From Sordariomycetes sp. S80-01Y (Eukaryota > Ascomycota > Sordariomycetes), in assembly GCA_037042185.1 (NCBI GenBank), contig JAXQJY010000032.1:124001-188000 (forward strand): a stretch of DNA of 64,000 nt, in the 5' to 3' direction. A program made the position numbers and the translations under genes. Under the pieces are notes generated by a model. The model saw only the letters and a list, made by a program, of their open reading frames with translations, ran no database searches and was not told where the DNA came from. Of the stretch, positions 1 through 10,483 are shown piece after piece (position 1 is the stretch's first letter; the number at the start of each line of letters is the position of its first letter).

Positions 1-488
1 CGCACGTCGATGCCCGTCATGGCACTGGTAAGTCTCTCGTTCTGAGCTTAAAGTATTTCGATGGCTGACACGCTGCGTTGCAGGTGAATTTGTGCTGGCC
101 CTGCTCAAGGTCCCAGCTGGCAAAAATCTCCTCGGCGTTGCTAGCACGTTAAGCTGGAACGAATATGCTGCCACATGGGGCAAACTGAACGGCGTCACAT
201 GCCGCTTCGAGCGCCTGGACCGCAAGTTCCTTGAAAATGCCGTCCCTGGTGGCATCGGTGAGGAGATGGCCGAAACCTACGAGTACATTGCAGAGTTCGG
301 TTGCGATGGCGGAGATCCAACCATTCTCCTTCCCAAAGACGTTAGTGGTTCTTTCCGTCCCTAAACCGAAATCTATTTCCTCACATGACAGCTAGCTCGG
401 TGTGGATGTTCCGATGTATACTCTCGAGCAGTATATCAAGGACGAGGACTGGACTTCCGTTCATGATGTCGAAGCCGAAAGTCAGTGA
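1..488 (+). CDS. NmrA-like NAD(P)-binding protein, C-terminal part (runs off the left edge)
   Basis: Three exon pieces can be joined: up to 27, 84-340 and 396-488, with introns 28-83 (GTAAGT...GCAG) and 341-395 (GTTAGT...CTAG). The frame stays open across both junctions and ends at a TGA. The joined C-terminus reads VDARHGTGEFVLALL, then a stretch with EYIAEFGCDGGDP, then LGVDVPMYTLEQYIKDEDW. This pattern, with a VDxRDxGxFV-like turn followed by a catalysis-poor C-terminal lobe, is what I know from fungal NmrA-like family proteins (atypical short-chain dehydrogenase fold, often redox sensors or isoflavone-reductase-like). The N-terminal Rossmann glycine motif lies outside the window, so the activity cannot be judged. 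The family call is by recognition of pattern only. Confidence 0.6.
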
Positions 489-731
489 CAGTACTGGAAG
501 ACTCTAGGAAGCTGTCAACATTTACCCTTTTGAGTGGTGGTGCGAGGGGTTCAATTAGCCGGAGGTTATTCTTGTCAGGCTAGAGGCGACAACTGCAGCA
601 AGGGCTATATGTAACGTACAGAATCGCACAAATCTGGCCCGTGCACATGTTGAGTTTCTCCTGTATGTGGGCCGTATTCTAGTCTTGCATTCTGTGCGGA
701 AATGCGCGCCGTTTCCACCTCCCGCCCAGTC

Positions 732-926
732 TGTTACGGTTATGCCTTGTGGCACAGACCTGGGTGCAGGGTAGATCGTTTACCTTGCTCGATCCAGCCG
801 GCTGGCACCCTAGTCATCCATAGTCACGTGTGGTGACCGCGTGGCTACCAACGCCTCGCGGCCCTCCACACTCTCTTGAATTGAACAACCAATTCAACCC
901 ATCTGTGACCGCCTCAAAGTGTCACA
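732..926 (+). repeat. Dispersed ~195-bp repeat, full-length copy A
   Basis: Starts TGTTACGGTTATGCC and ends in a ...CACA terminus; matches full-length copies near 16136, 50729 and 56653. The TG...CA ends resemble a solo LTR or a small LTR-derived element. I see no target-site duplication and no coding capacity. Confidence 0.85.
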
Positions 927-2880
927 ATACAGGACCATATAATACTAAATAGAGATACACGAAGAAGGAATCAATTTTACTATCTACTGCGGCTTGTGAA
1001 ATGGGTTAAATTAATCGTATGTGAGGACCAGCAAGATGCGCAGTTGATTGACAAAAGCAAATAGTGCATGATATCTTAAGCTAAGGCTCTGAAGCTTCCT
1101 GCCTCGTTAATATCCCAATCAGGGGACTTCAATCTCTGGGTCACAATCACACGAGTCCCACCTTTGTTTCTTTCCAAGCTTTTCTATGCTCTAAGCTCTT
1201 TACCTGAAAAATGCCCTTGGCTTCTGCAATCTTTCACAGCATCGCTAGTTTCGTGCTTTCTTTGTAACCGGGAACCTCGACCTTGAAAAGCTCGTAAGCG
1301 ATGAACGCAGCGAAACACGCGATTAATGCTATCATTTTAAGCTTACGTCGATAAGCAGGCATGGAATCCAGCAATGTATCATCCAGTTCTTCCATGAGAG
1401 TTTTTGTTGGATTCACGATACACGATACGGCAAAGCCGCTTGTCACCGCAATGGCTAGCCAAATGAAGTTGTCGCACATGACCCAACGCCAGTATATCTA
1501 TAGATCTGATGACAATTCTCGTGGGTGTTGCAAACTTCGTGAGCTTTAGGAACCGAGCTACAGTTTCAAGAGAAAAAGAAAGGTATAACCAGGAGTGTTG
1601 AAAAGCAAAAGGTAATATACTCCGACTCGTACGCCATACTTCTTCCGCAAAGAAGGTTTAATTTCACCTTTATCTATTCGTTAGGAACCTGGCCATATGA
1701 TGTCACTTACCATGACGTCAGCACCTCATGTGCTCACATGTACACGGCATTAGCAACTTACTATACATACATAGCATCGCATGCGATCCGGGATAACACT
1801 TGCGGTAGAGAAGTCACGTGTACTCAGATATCAGCAAACACAACAATCGAAGCACTATCAATGTTTGCTCGGTATCTAAGGGGTTTGAAATGCCATGCGG
1901 CGAAAGAGAGAAAAATATTGCTAGTGTCACGACTAACAGAATATTCCCAAAGCCTTCTATTAACTGCTACTTTTCATCGTTCAAAGCTTGCACGAACTCC
2001 TCTGTGACTGCGGACCGAATTCTATGCATTACCACCGAAGTAAGAGGCACGCAAAGCGGTCGTTGATCATCGTCTGGATGAGCTGAGACTCAAAATACAG
2101 GTTGTGACCAGACCTCACTTCATACTTGTATTACATTAGGTCTAGCGTTGACATCACGTCCCCGTGCCGTCCGTGCGTGGCATGTACCAGGGGTCTTGAG
2201 GAGGCGAAGATCCAAAACGGGCATGATCGACAGAGCCTTTCCAAGTGCCGTGTGAATGATCAGGGGTGTGCGACGGGATAGATGATGGAAGAGGCGTGAT
2301 CAACGGAGCTGTGTTGATTGTGGAGGAGACGGAGCAGGGCCGTCGAGCAGAGTTGAGTCAAATGAACAGATAATCAGGAGGCTAAGTTAAAGAGGGGAGG
2401 AGACAGGTGAGGAACCCCAGCTAGAGTAAATCTGGAAGAGGACATGAGCCAAGGGGGTCCGCACACGTATGAAACAGATGATCAGACGAAGGTATGCGAC
2501 CCTTTGATTGTTAAAGGGAAATTACTACACTCAGCCAATAGCGCACCTATGCTGGCACACTCTAGGTGCTGGCACATACGTGGCAGCACACTTTGCTACA
2601 AGGTTATCGGTGGGCTAGCATCAGCGCTGCCGATCGGATTAACAATCAGATATATTAATCATGTCAAGGTCAAGGATGTCACAGTCGAACGATATGACGT
2701 TCTGAGGCTAGGCACCCAAGCACTATAGTAGCCAGAAGAGACATACCAGGTAGGTAGGTGTATTGGAAGCCTAGAGCTATCTATACTGGCGATTGAGGAA
2801 AGTGCTGAGCAAAAAGATGGTAGACGTCGACCCATTGTCGATTCTGCTCATGTAGGCAGTAGATGAGATCCAATATCGTG
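927..2880. other. Intergenic, mostly without recognisable genes
   Basis: Apart from one short reading frame at 1234-1479 there is only AT-balanced sequence with many stops in all frames. CACGTG boxes occur (for example near 1816). I see no RNA gene. Confidence 0.5.
1234..1479 (-). CDS. Possible small membrane protein, 81 aa
   Basis: An ATG-started frame of 81 codons. It has a hydrophobic segment near residues 5-23 (FIWLAIAVTSGFAVSCIV) and another near residues 49-63 (MIALIACFAAFIAYE), with a charged loop between them, so it could be a two-pass membrane protein or one exon of a larger one. I do not recognise a family. It stands alone between a repeat copy and a long intergenic stretch, so it may also be chance or a relic. 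Confidence 0.25.
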   Translation of the reverse strand: MCDNFIWLAIAVTSGFAVSCIVNPTKTLMEELDDTLLDSMPAYRRKLKMIALIACFAAFIAYELFKVEVPGYKESTKLAML

Positions 2881-3470
2881 CTAGTTCCGCACGTTTGTGC
2901 CATGCTTTGCATACCTTCTTGCTGTAGTCGAAAAGAAAATATTTCCCGCAGCACTATCGATTAAGCACTGGGCGTAACGAAGTTGCTGCTCGTTTACTTT
3001 GTTGCCGTCAATCCAGTCTATCCAGAATTTCTCCATCCTCATCTCGATGTCCCAAATCATATTCTGTAATATGGATTTCGCGATTGGCGCCGACACATCA
3101 AATATGTCTTGAATGACCAGCACAGCGTTCGATACTGAGCAGCCCAAATCTCTTTCCCGTACTTCTTTGTCACAGGAATAGAGGTCATTAGTAATGAAAG
3201 AATGTGTCGCATAAAGATGGGTCAGTCCATTCATTTGAGCCAAATCGTTCGTGGAGAGCGTTAGACCGGCAGAGAACTCGACTGCCGCCGCCACGTATCT
3301 GTAGGTGGTGGCTTAGCAGACTAGCATAGCACAGGATACGTCATAATCTTATGAGCGCGGGTGAAGTTTGTAAAGGCGCGATGGTCCAATGTAATGAGAT
3401 TCGACTCCCCTGTCTGATCACGTATATTGAACCGGTCAAAGTTGAGATTTAGAGGCACCAACCATGACCA
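2881..3470 (-). pseudogene. Truncated class I terpene synthase (C-terminal half)
   Basis: The 2881-3298 exon carries the NSE metal-binding triad as NDLYSCDKE (N-D-x-x-S-x-x-x-E), preceded by FSAGLTLSTNDLAQMNGLTHL and followed by a helical stretch and a C-terminal SAAGNIFFSTTARRYAKHG, all typical of the C-terminal lobe of fungal sesquiterpene cyclases. An upstream piece can be joined through a very short putative intron (3299-3339, GTATCC...ACAG, 41 nt), giving HKIMT-YVAAAVEFSAGL. No DDxxD/DDxxE aspartate-rich motif is found in the 1 kb upstream in any frame, and the total coding stretch is less than half of a normal ~330-400 aa synthase. I therefore read it as a relic lacking the first metal-binding site. 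A working gene with an unseen distant first exon is possible but unlikely. Confidence 0.6.
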
Positions 3471-6164
3471 TGGGTGCCACCGGATTGTATTTGAACTGGA
3501 CCAGTTGCATAGTTTGGAGGATTTGAAGGGCTTCCGGACAAAAAGGTTGTAGGTGGCTGAAGCTAACGGTAGAGGGGAATGATATCAGTTATCAAGCGTC
3601 CGACTAAAGTATGCAATTAGGAAACACTGACTTTTTAAGGAATACAGAAATCTCTTAAATTGTTTGAAGTGTGTTCCATATCACTCCTCCTACGGGGGTT
3701 TTACAGTTGAATGATTCCACAAAGCAAGGAATCACCACTGACCCAACCCGCACCAAAAACATAGCGCGATAAGCTCATAAATATGGCATTTTCTCATTAT
3801 ATTCCTCTTACGGGAAGGGTTTTAGGTGGTTCCAATCTAAGTCAACTTTGCCGGCTGGCTTCCATAGCGTCGTGAGTGACATCGGACATGCATCCAGACT
3901 GCATCAAGGCGGGAAGAAAAGGGTGTGAGGTGTTTAAAAACATATGTGATATGTGGCAAGCCGTGAATTGTGTCATATTGGAGTGATCCAGTAGCATTGA
4001 GCGATCTATTCCTTATCATGTGATGGGTAAGCGCCTAGTGTCGTAAATTGTCCCACTCGTTCTAATATCACGTCAGATGAGTGTGTTGCTCATTTCCAAC
4101 TACAAGCATTCACGCATTCTATCGCACCAACTAACATTCGATTAAATCATTCACACTGCGACCCGATGCATAAATGCGTCACTCTCTGTGCCTCAGTAAC
4201 GTGGTGCGGGTGAAGCCCACCCGGGTCGGGATCGGATTTAGGAGAAGTATGTGTGGCTAATTCTTTCCCTGAATCCTCCGACATTTTGAAATTTGTTTTG
4301 GGGGGAAGGGAGGGGAGCTTGAGGCATGTCATCGTCGATTCAATATTCGGTTTCTCTGCCTCGATTCTCCTCTACACACACTACTGCTGCTGCGGGGATG
4401 GCGCGATAAGCGCTGGCCCCGAACGGTCCCGTTGAGGCGTGGATAGCTCCCGAACCTTAACGAAAACATGCATTCTAAATGTATGGTGCGAGCGTTATAT
4501 TCGATAGCTGGGATCGTCTTACCAATTGGGTGGATATCTTGAAAGAAGTGTAAGCTATAACGTCGAGTCGACTCCCGTCTTAATGTCGTGGTTATGATAT
4601 TTCGCCATCTGTTTCTTTTCGAAGTAGCTGAAAAAGTCTAAGCATGCCTGTCCATGTCTCTCAAAGCTTGATTGGGGCACCTGGAGGCCTGATATTCTGC
4701 ACCTTGCATACATGTTGCGAGTGGATACGGACTAGGGGAAATTGCTTCTTTAGTAGTCTTCTGCATGTTCCACATGCAGAAGAGAAGCCGGCATGGCAAG
4801 GGCCGGCCCGAAGTATTTAGCTCCGTTCAACTCATAAACACAAGGGGTGCGGAGCTTACCGCCGCCCCATTTGTTTGGCTGGGTCAGTTGCGGTCCCGCT
4901 TTTTGAAGTGGTGCGCCACATCACTGCATTACGCCTTTGGTATAAGTACCATCTCGAAGCCTTGGCCAATGGCGCGTATGGTATTTAATAATCCATTTTC
5001 GCCACCACCACACCACGCCACTGACTAGTCATGCCTAGCGTGACCCCAATCACACCCAAGTTTGTCGTTCAACTACGGCCAAATATAGCCTAGGGAGCAT
5101 GCCATCCATGGGTGCCCTCCCGCTATAGCGGACGCCTATTACTAATTGCGTTCCGGTCATGATTAGAGGGAAAGTATGGTGATGTTTCTTGGTCATGTGA
5201 AGGAAATGCACCCGCCGTGATGTAGAATACAGTCTCGAGGGACCGATATATCTCCGCTCGTGGGATGCAGTGGAAGATCAAAGGTCACAAATAGCGAATT
5301 CCGAAGTCAGAATGAAGTGAATTAAGCCTTAATTTCGGCCGCTTATCCCAGGCGCAAGACGCGTCTATTAGTTATTTTATTGCCTTGACTTCATGCACTT
5401 ATGTCAAAAAGAAGTACGCTACATGCGTCACCACCGAACCATGTCACACCTTCCCAGACCGCAATCACTGGAGACATGTCGATCACCGCTTTCAAATGCG
5501 ACAGTCACAGTATGTGACGCCTTTACATGCTACTTTACCAAATGTTATGAACACGCAACGTGGCTTCTCTGCCGTGGCTTAACAGTCAAGCTCGAGACAG
5601 CGAGACGCGCTCATCACCACCCAATTGAGCGGCTACCAAAGTAGCCCATGACGTAGGCTTGCATCCCTAGGACTTGACATGCAATTCGATGTGCGCCGAA
5701 ACGCGAGGCACAAATATCTCGCCGAAATACTGTGAGATAATTGTAACAGGGTGTCACAGCTGCGAGTGCGAAGTAAGCTTGCAGAGCAGAGGTTGAAGAT
5801 GGTTTCTCAAGATCTACCATGAGGGTTAGCGAGAGAATTTTGCGAAATTGAAAGACGGCAATAACAAGTCACAGATACTGAAAAAGCTGACTTGTACAAC
5901 CAATTCAACCCATCTGTGACCACCTCAAAGCGTTACAAGTCATCCATCACGAAGAGCACAATAGCCGGTGTTAACCTTATTGCAAGTCGCCTCGAGAGTG
6001 TGGCCATGGCAGAAGCGTGGTCCACCATGTACGAGCAGATGCGCGATAGAACAGTTACTCAAGTTATGAACATATACACAGGCCCAGCTTCGTGATCACA
6101 GTTCAGATAGATAGGAGACCTCGGGAACAATCATCATGGATAGTAGTAATCTATGAAATAGATC
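3471..6164. other. Intergenic
   Basis: Only short, unconnected frames that do not look coding. One fragment of the dispersed repeat lies at 5896-5937. A minus-strand stretch near 3490-3590 gives a coding-looking peptide (PEALQILQTMQLVQFKYN) that I cannot assign or connect. Confidence 0.45.
5896..5937 (+). repeat. Dispersed repeat, 3' end fragment (copy B)
   Basis: ACAACCAATTCAACCCATCT and the following GTTACA terminus match the last ~42 bp of the 195-bp repeat family. Confidence 0.7.
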
Positions 6165-6793
6165 TTACTTCCGTCGAGAGTACCCAACGCCTACATAATG
6201 CAAGACCATGAGACGCTGAGAGGTTGGATTGTTTCCCGAAGGGTCCGGCGCGTTGATCACGTCCCAGATGATCATGCCCTCGACCCTCAAGTCGCCATAC
6301 GTGCGCACAAACTCATCTGCCTGCCAGCCGTAGCCATCCGTCATGATGAGAGATTGAACCATGTTCACGACATCGGCCTTGAAGTCGTCCTTCTCTTTTT
6401 CAGGAAGATCCGATCCTTGAACAATGCGGTTTTCGACATACCAGCGAACGTTGTTCGATTGTTCCACGGGGAAGCTGGCAAACCCATCTTTTCCGATGAC
6501 CTCGCCTTCTCGGTCCCAACGTTCAGGACGGGTTTGATTCCTCTGGTACGGGTACGAGAACTCGTCGAAGAAGCGCGTCTTGTTGTACTCGTACAGACGC
6601 TCGCGCAAGACCTGGGCATCCTTGTCATTGTTTCCAGTAGGCTGCCATATGTTTAGCGCATGTCTGAGCAGAGAGAAGTCGCTGCTATACGTACTTTATA
6701 AGGCGGCCCATGGAGTCCATTGAGATTTTCGAGCATGCTAGCGACGACACCGCTTTGGCTGATAATCTCGGAAGTAGCGCCGGATCCTCCCAT
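6165..6793 (-). CDS. Unrecognised protein, ~191 aa, two exons
   Basis: Exon 1 is 6695-6793, starting at an ATG (MGGSGATSEIISQSG); intron 6642-6694 has GTACGT...GGCAG; exon 2 is 6165-6641. The join keeps frame (PPYK-PTGNNDKDAQV). The protein is hydrophilic, with no signal peptide or membrane segment. It has a charged segment (DLPEKEKDDFKADVVNMVQ) and a C-terminal part rich in aromatic residues (YGWQADEFVRTYGDLRVEGM). I do not recognise a domain. The clean splice junction, ATG context and length support a real gene. Plus-strand sequence just upstream (6920-7290) also has a coding-looking stretch (LADREKYLTFKDPSAFSILA) that I cannot turn into a gene. Confidence 0.5.
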
Positions 6794-9067
6794 AGCGACG
6801 ACTGTACGAAATAGTATAAGGAAGTAGTATTAAAAAGCGTTAGGGTGTAGTTTGCTCGATAGGACGAGATTTGAAAAAAGGCCGAAGGGGCGCGATAATC
6901 GAAATTATATACTATTATAATGTCTCTGGTTTCGATTGCTGACTGGAACGGTCTCCATTTCGCCTTCGGCCGCATTCTGCCGTCTTGCAGGGATCGAGAG
7001 GCAAGGAGGGCCCTGATCCAAGCCGCGGGTGATCCCGTTGACACCACTGATGATCGTGGGGGCTTCTGGTGGGGTAAGTTTCTGAATCTAGCCACCACTT
7101 GCCTTAAACTTAGCTGAATGGACCGCGGGAACGGATAAAAAAAGCGACTCCTAAGCTTGCGGACCGAGAAAAATACCTCACCTTCAAGGATCCTTCAGCT
7201 TTTTCAATCCTGGCATGGTTTGACGATCGCAACGACAATACGTTAGCGGCCACGTCGAATCCGATGATCTTTTCCTCTTAGCAGAACTAGAACATAGCAT
7301 ACACAGGCGCATGCCGCCAAATGGAAGATACAGAAACGGCATGATATCATTCAACTCCACAGCCCGACTTCCTACCTATGTAATCTTTTGACTGGTTCAG
7401 TCTAAGAGCCACTCTGCCCACCAATCACCCATTAGATTAGATTGTGAGGTCGGCAGATCGGTCGAGACTTTTGCTGGCTTGATCGACACGGACGGATCGG
7501 CTAGCAGCGGCACCTGGGCGACTTCTCTAGGCACCATAGTGAGTTTCGGTGGTAAGCATCATGTTGCCAGGGAGGAAAGCGCTGGTTTTCTCGGGCAAGA
7601 AAGCTCGTCGTTGGCCTCTACAACGGCGCCAGATCCTGGCTCCGCGAGTGGAACCCATTTGAGGTTGCGCCGCACCATCTTTCTGCGAACGTCCGATAAT
7701 CCTACATCAGTTCAGTGGTCGTTGTCAGGGTTGGATTTTAGAACAACATAATGACATTGCATTGTGGCGCAATGGAGACAAAGCGTCTTCATCCATTTTC
7801 GTGCCTCTCAGCTCTGATCAAACGTCGTCGTGAATCGAAATGTCGCTGTTCTGGCGCTGGGCTCCACCGGAGTCAATGCACTGCCGAAACTAGTCACTGC
7901 ATGTCTTGGTGCAGCTGAGTCTATGCTGCCGATCACTAGCTATTTGAGATTCGACACCGGACAGGATAGGATATAAAGGAGCAACGATTTGATGACCTTC
8001 AGTAATGGGTCTGGAGACTTAATCCCCCTTTGAGTCGATCTTGCGAGACCCCACCACTGGCAATGTACGAAGCGCCTAGGCCATTGCGTACCGCTCCTAG
8101 CCGCTAGCCTACAATATGCAATGCGCCCCGCGTATATCCATTATTTGCCCGTATGAGTTAATTGAAAATAATCCCGACCAGCTGCATATACTAAGAGAGG
8201 AAGAATGTGTGACGGTAGTTACGCTACGCTTCAAAATTGGTCTCACATGCAACACCGATGTGCCGTTCGATGATCTGGGTAGCCACAGCATTGCGCTCCA
8301 TCAGGCATGACTGGCTTCTTTGATCGATACTAACGCGACTGATTTAATCAAGCAATATCGTGGATATGCAGTAGGCCGATGGTCATCACCCGGACCCGAG
8401 CGAGACTGGGGCCCGGTGGCTATTGTGAAACCTCCACCGAGGCTCCGCTTACGGGGATCTCCACAACACCTCACCGTTTCCGAAGCAGACGACTTTGACT
8501 CACCCGGTGGGTAGAGTACAGAAGACCGAGTCACGTCAATTCCAATTTGGGAGAAGGCTGGAGCCGAAGCTAGCTGAGCCAGCGGGTAGGCCCGGGATGC
8601 TTGAAACCAACCTAATAGAGAAACTAAAAACTTCGCTTTCTTTGCGGAGCTCAAAGATTGTGAGCTTGATTAGGTGTAGAGCTTTGTGCTTGTCCATGCT
8701 TCACTAACGCCCAAACTCGATTTCGGATTTTATGCCTACAAGAACTCGATTTCAGCACGCCATATCTAACATCAACGTTGGGACCGTCATATTTACAAGA
8801 CCCAGACGGACCCGGCCCTGGGTGGATTTTCTGGCCAAGAATACGCGGCCCACCCACCCCTCCAACTCAACGTTGCCCTGGCACCGAAGGTCGGTGCGCG
8901 GGTGAACCGTTAATGGGATGTAAATGCCGAGCATGCGCATTGGCGCGGCTTGCAGCCTATCGTTGTTGGCCTATGGGGCCTTTGATCGCTATCGATTTGG
9001 AAAACAAGGAGCTTAGCGGCGAAAGGGGTTCGAGATGCCTCCTGAAAGGTGCACAATCAATTGCTAA
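6794..9067. other. Intergenic
   Basis: No recognisable gene. Two short coding-looking plus-strand pieces occur at about 6920-7070 and 7110-7280 but stops separate them and they match nothing I know. Confidence 0.45.
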
Positions 9068-10483
9068 TTAGACCCAGGCAGTGCACGAGTCCACCTGCTT
9101 GACGCCATCAGACAGTAAGTCAAAGAGCCAGATTTCGCCAGTTGAAATGATGTACTGGAGCCAAGAAAGTCCTTCCTGAACCATTCCTGTGTCGACCTGC
9201 TCGTCGATGAACTTTTTAACAGCCTCGCGAGCCTGGGTGCCCCCGACGAAGCTCCGCGGTGGCTGTCTCGGGCCCCATTGCAGCTCTGCATGTTCTGTTG
9301 CCTGCATCAGCATACTGACACATCTTTCGCATGGACCCTTATGAGCTCCGGAGTACTCGTAAGATCCGTAACGAGTACCCGTGTAATGTAGGAATGTAAG
9401 GGCCGCTGCGGAAGGGAGCGTTGCAGCTGGATATTTGACCGCCAGCTTAAGTGTAGCTTCCAGGAAACTATGAAAAGGGTCCTTGACCCCGAGACCATAG
9501 GTGGCAGTCACCGCATTCTCGTGGTTACCTCCGGCAGTGTCCGACCTCCAGTCCAACATATCGTGGACGGCGATCATCATCATAGGGGGTGCCACGGCTT
9601 CGTCTGGGCTTGTTGATCCAAAGTGGGAGCCGTTATAGGGCGTTGAGCAGCCACTGATAGCGCGCCATGCCATTGCAGAGTAAACAGACCTATCCCTACC
9701 GTTGCCTTGAGCCTGGAGCAAGCTACCGTCCAGCACGGCACTAGGGCCCTGCTCACCAAGCGTGTAGGCAGCACCTACGCCCATGGCTACTAGCCGAACA
9801 CGCAGCTCAAACTCTCCTTCACTGAACCTGTGATAGTCATCACAGATCGCGTGATGCGTGAGCATACCATAGACAACGGCCTCATTAGTCGAGGCCCAGG
9901 CAAGGAGGGCCAGACTGCAGGCAACGTTTCCAGTTTCGTAGGTAATTGTAGCGAGAGGGCTGTTCTCGGGATAATAAGCCTTTCCTGGGCGTTACTGCTT
10001 GAAGTTCCGAATAAAGTTGGCCTTCTTGTCGACGTGGGGTATCTCTTCACCCTTCCCATCAACGCTCTCCGCGAGTAGAGACGCAAGCCCATCTTTAGCC
10101 GCCTGCACTGTGTCGGGGCCATATCGAGACAGCAACTCTCGGCTCATGTCGGATGTCGACTTGATCCATGAAGAGCTGATCCGAGACTTGTCGTCTGTAG
10201 GGCAGAGAATCACAGCTCGGGTGTAGTCCTTAAGGTCCCTCCATGGCTGGGTATCAGGTACGATGTGATGGCCGAGGAGAACTCGCAATCCTGTCTCAAG
10301 AGCTTTCTGGTGCAACGACATTTCCTCTGGCTTGTGATGAATCGAGAGATCATTAAGCAAGCGATTCATGTATGTTTGAAGGTTCTCGTTCGTCCAGGTA
10401 TAGTTGTCGGAGTGCTGGGAGTCACCGACCAGAGGAGCCGGGCCGGAGGCAGTGTTAAGAGACATGGTAGCGTAGGATGCCAT
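9068..10483 (-). pseudogene. Unrecognised ~471-codon gene split by one in-frame TAA
   Basis: From the ATG at 10481-10483 one frame runs to a stop at 9068, interrupted only by a TAA at 9992-9994 (context NFIRNFKQ, stop, RPGKAYYPEN). Both sides read as good protein, and no splice pair would remove the stop in frame. Before it: TDDKSRISSSWIKSTSDMS and VDGKGEEIPHVDKKANF. After it: ICDDYHRFSEGEFELR, then HDMLDWRSDTAGGNHENAV, then a hydrophobic helix-rich C-terminus. The HDMLDWRSD acidic motif could bind metal, but I cannot name the family. It could be a recent nonsense allele (CAA to TAA is one transition), a stop read through, or an assembly error. Confidence 0.6.
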
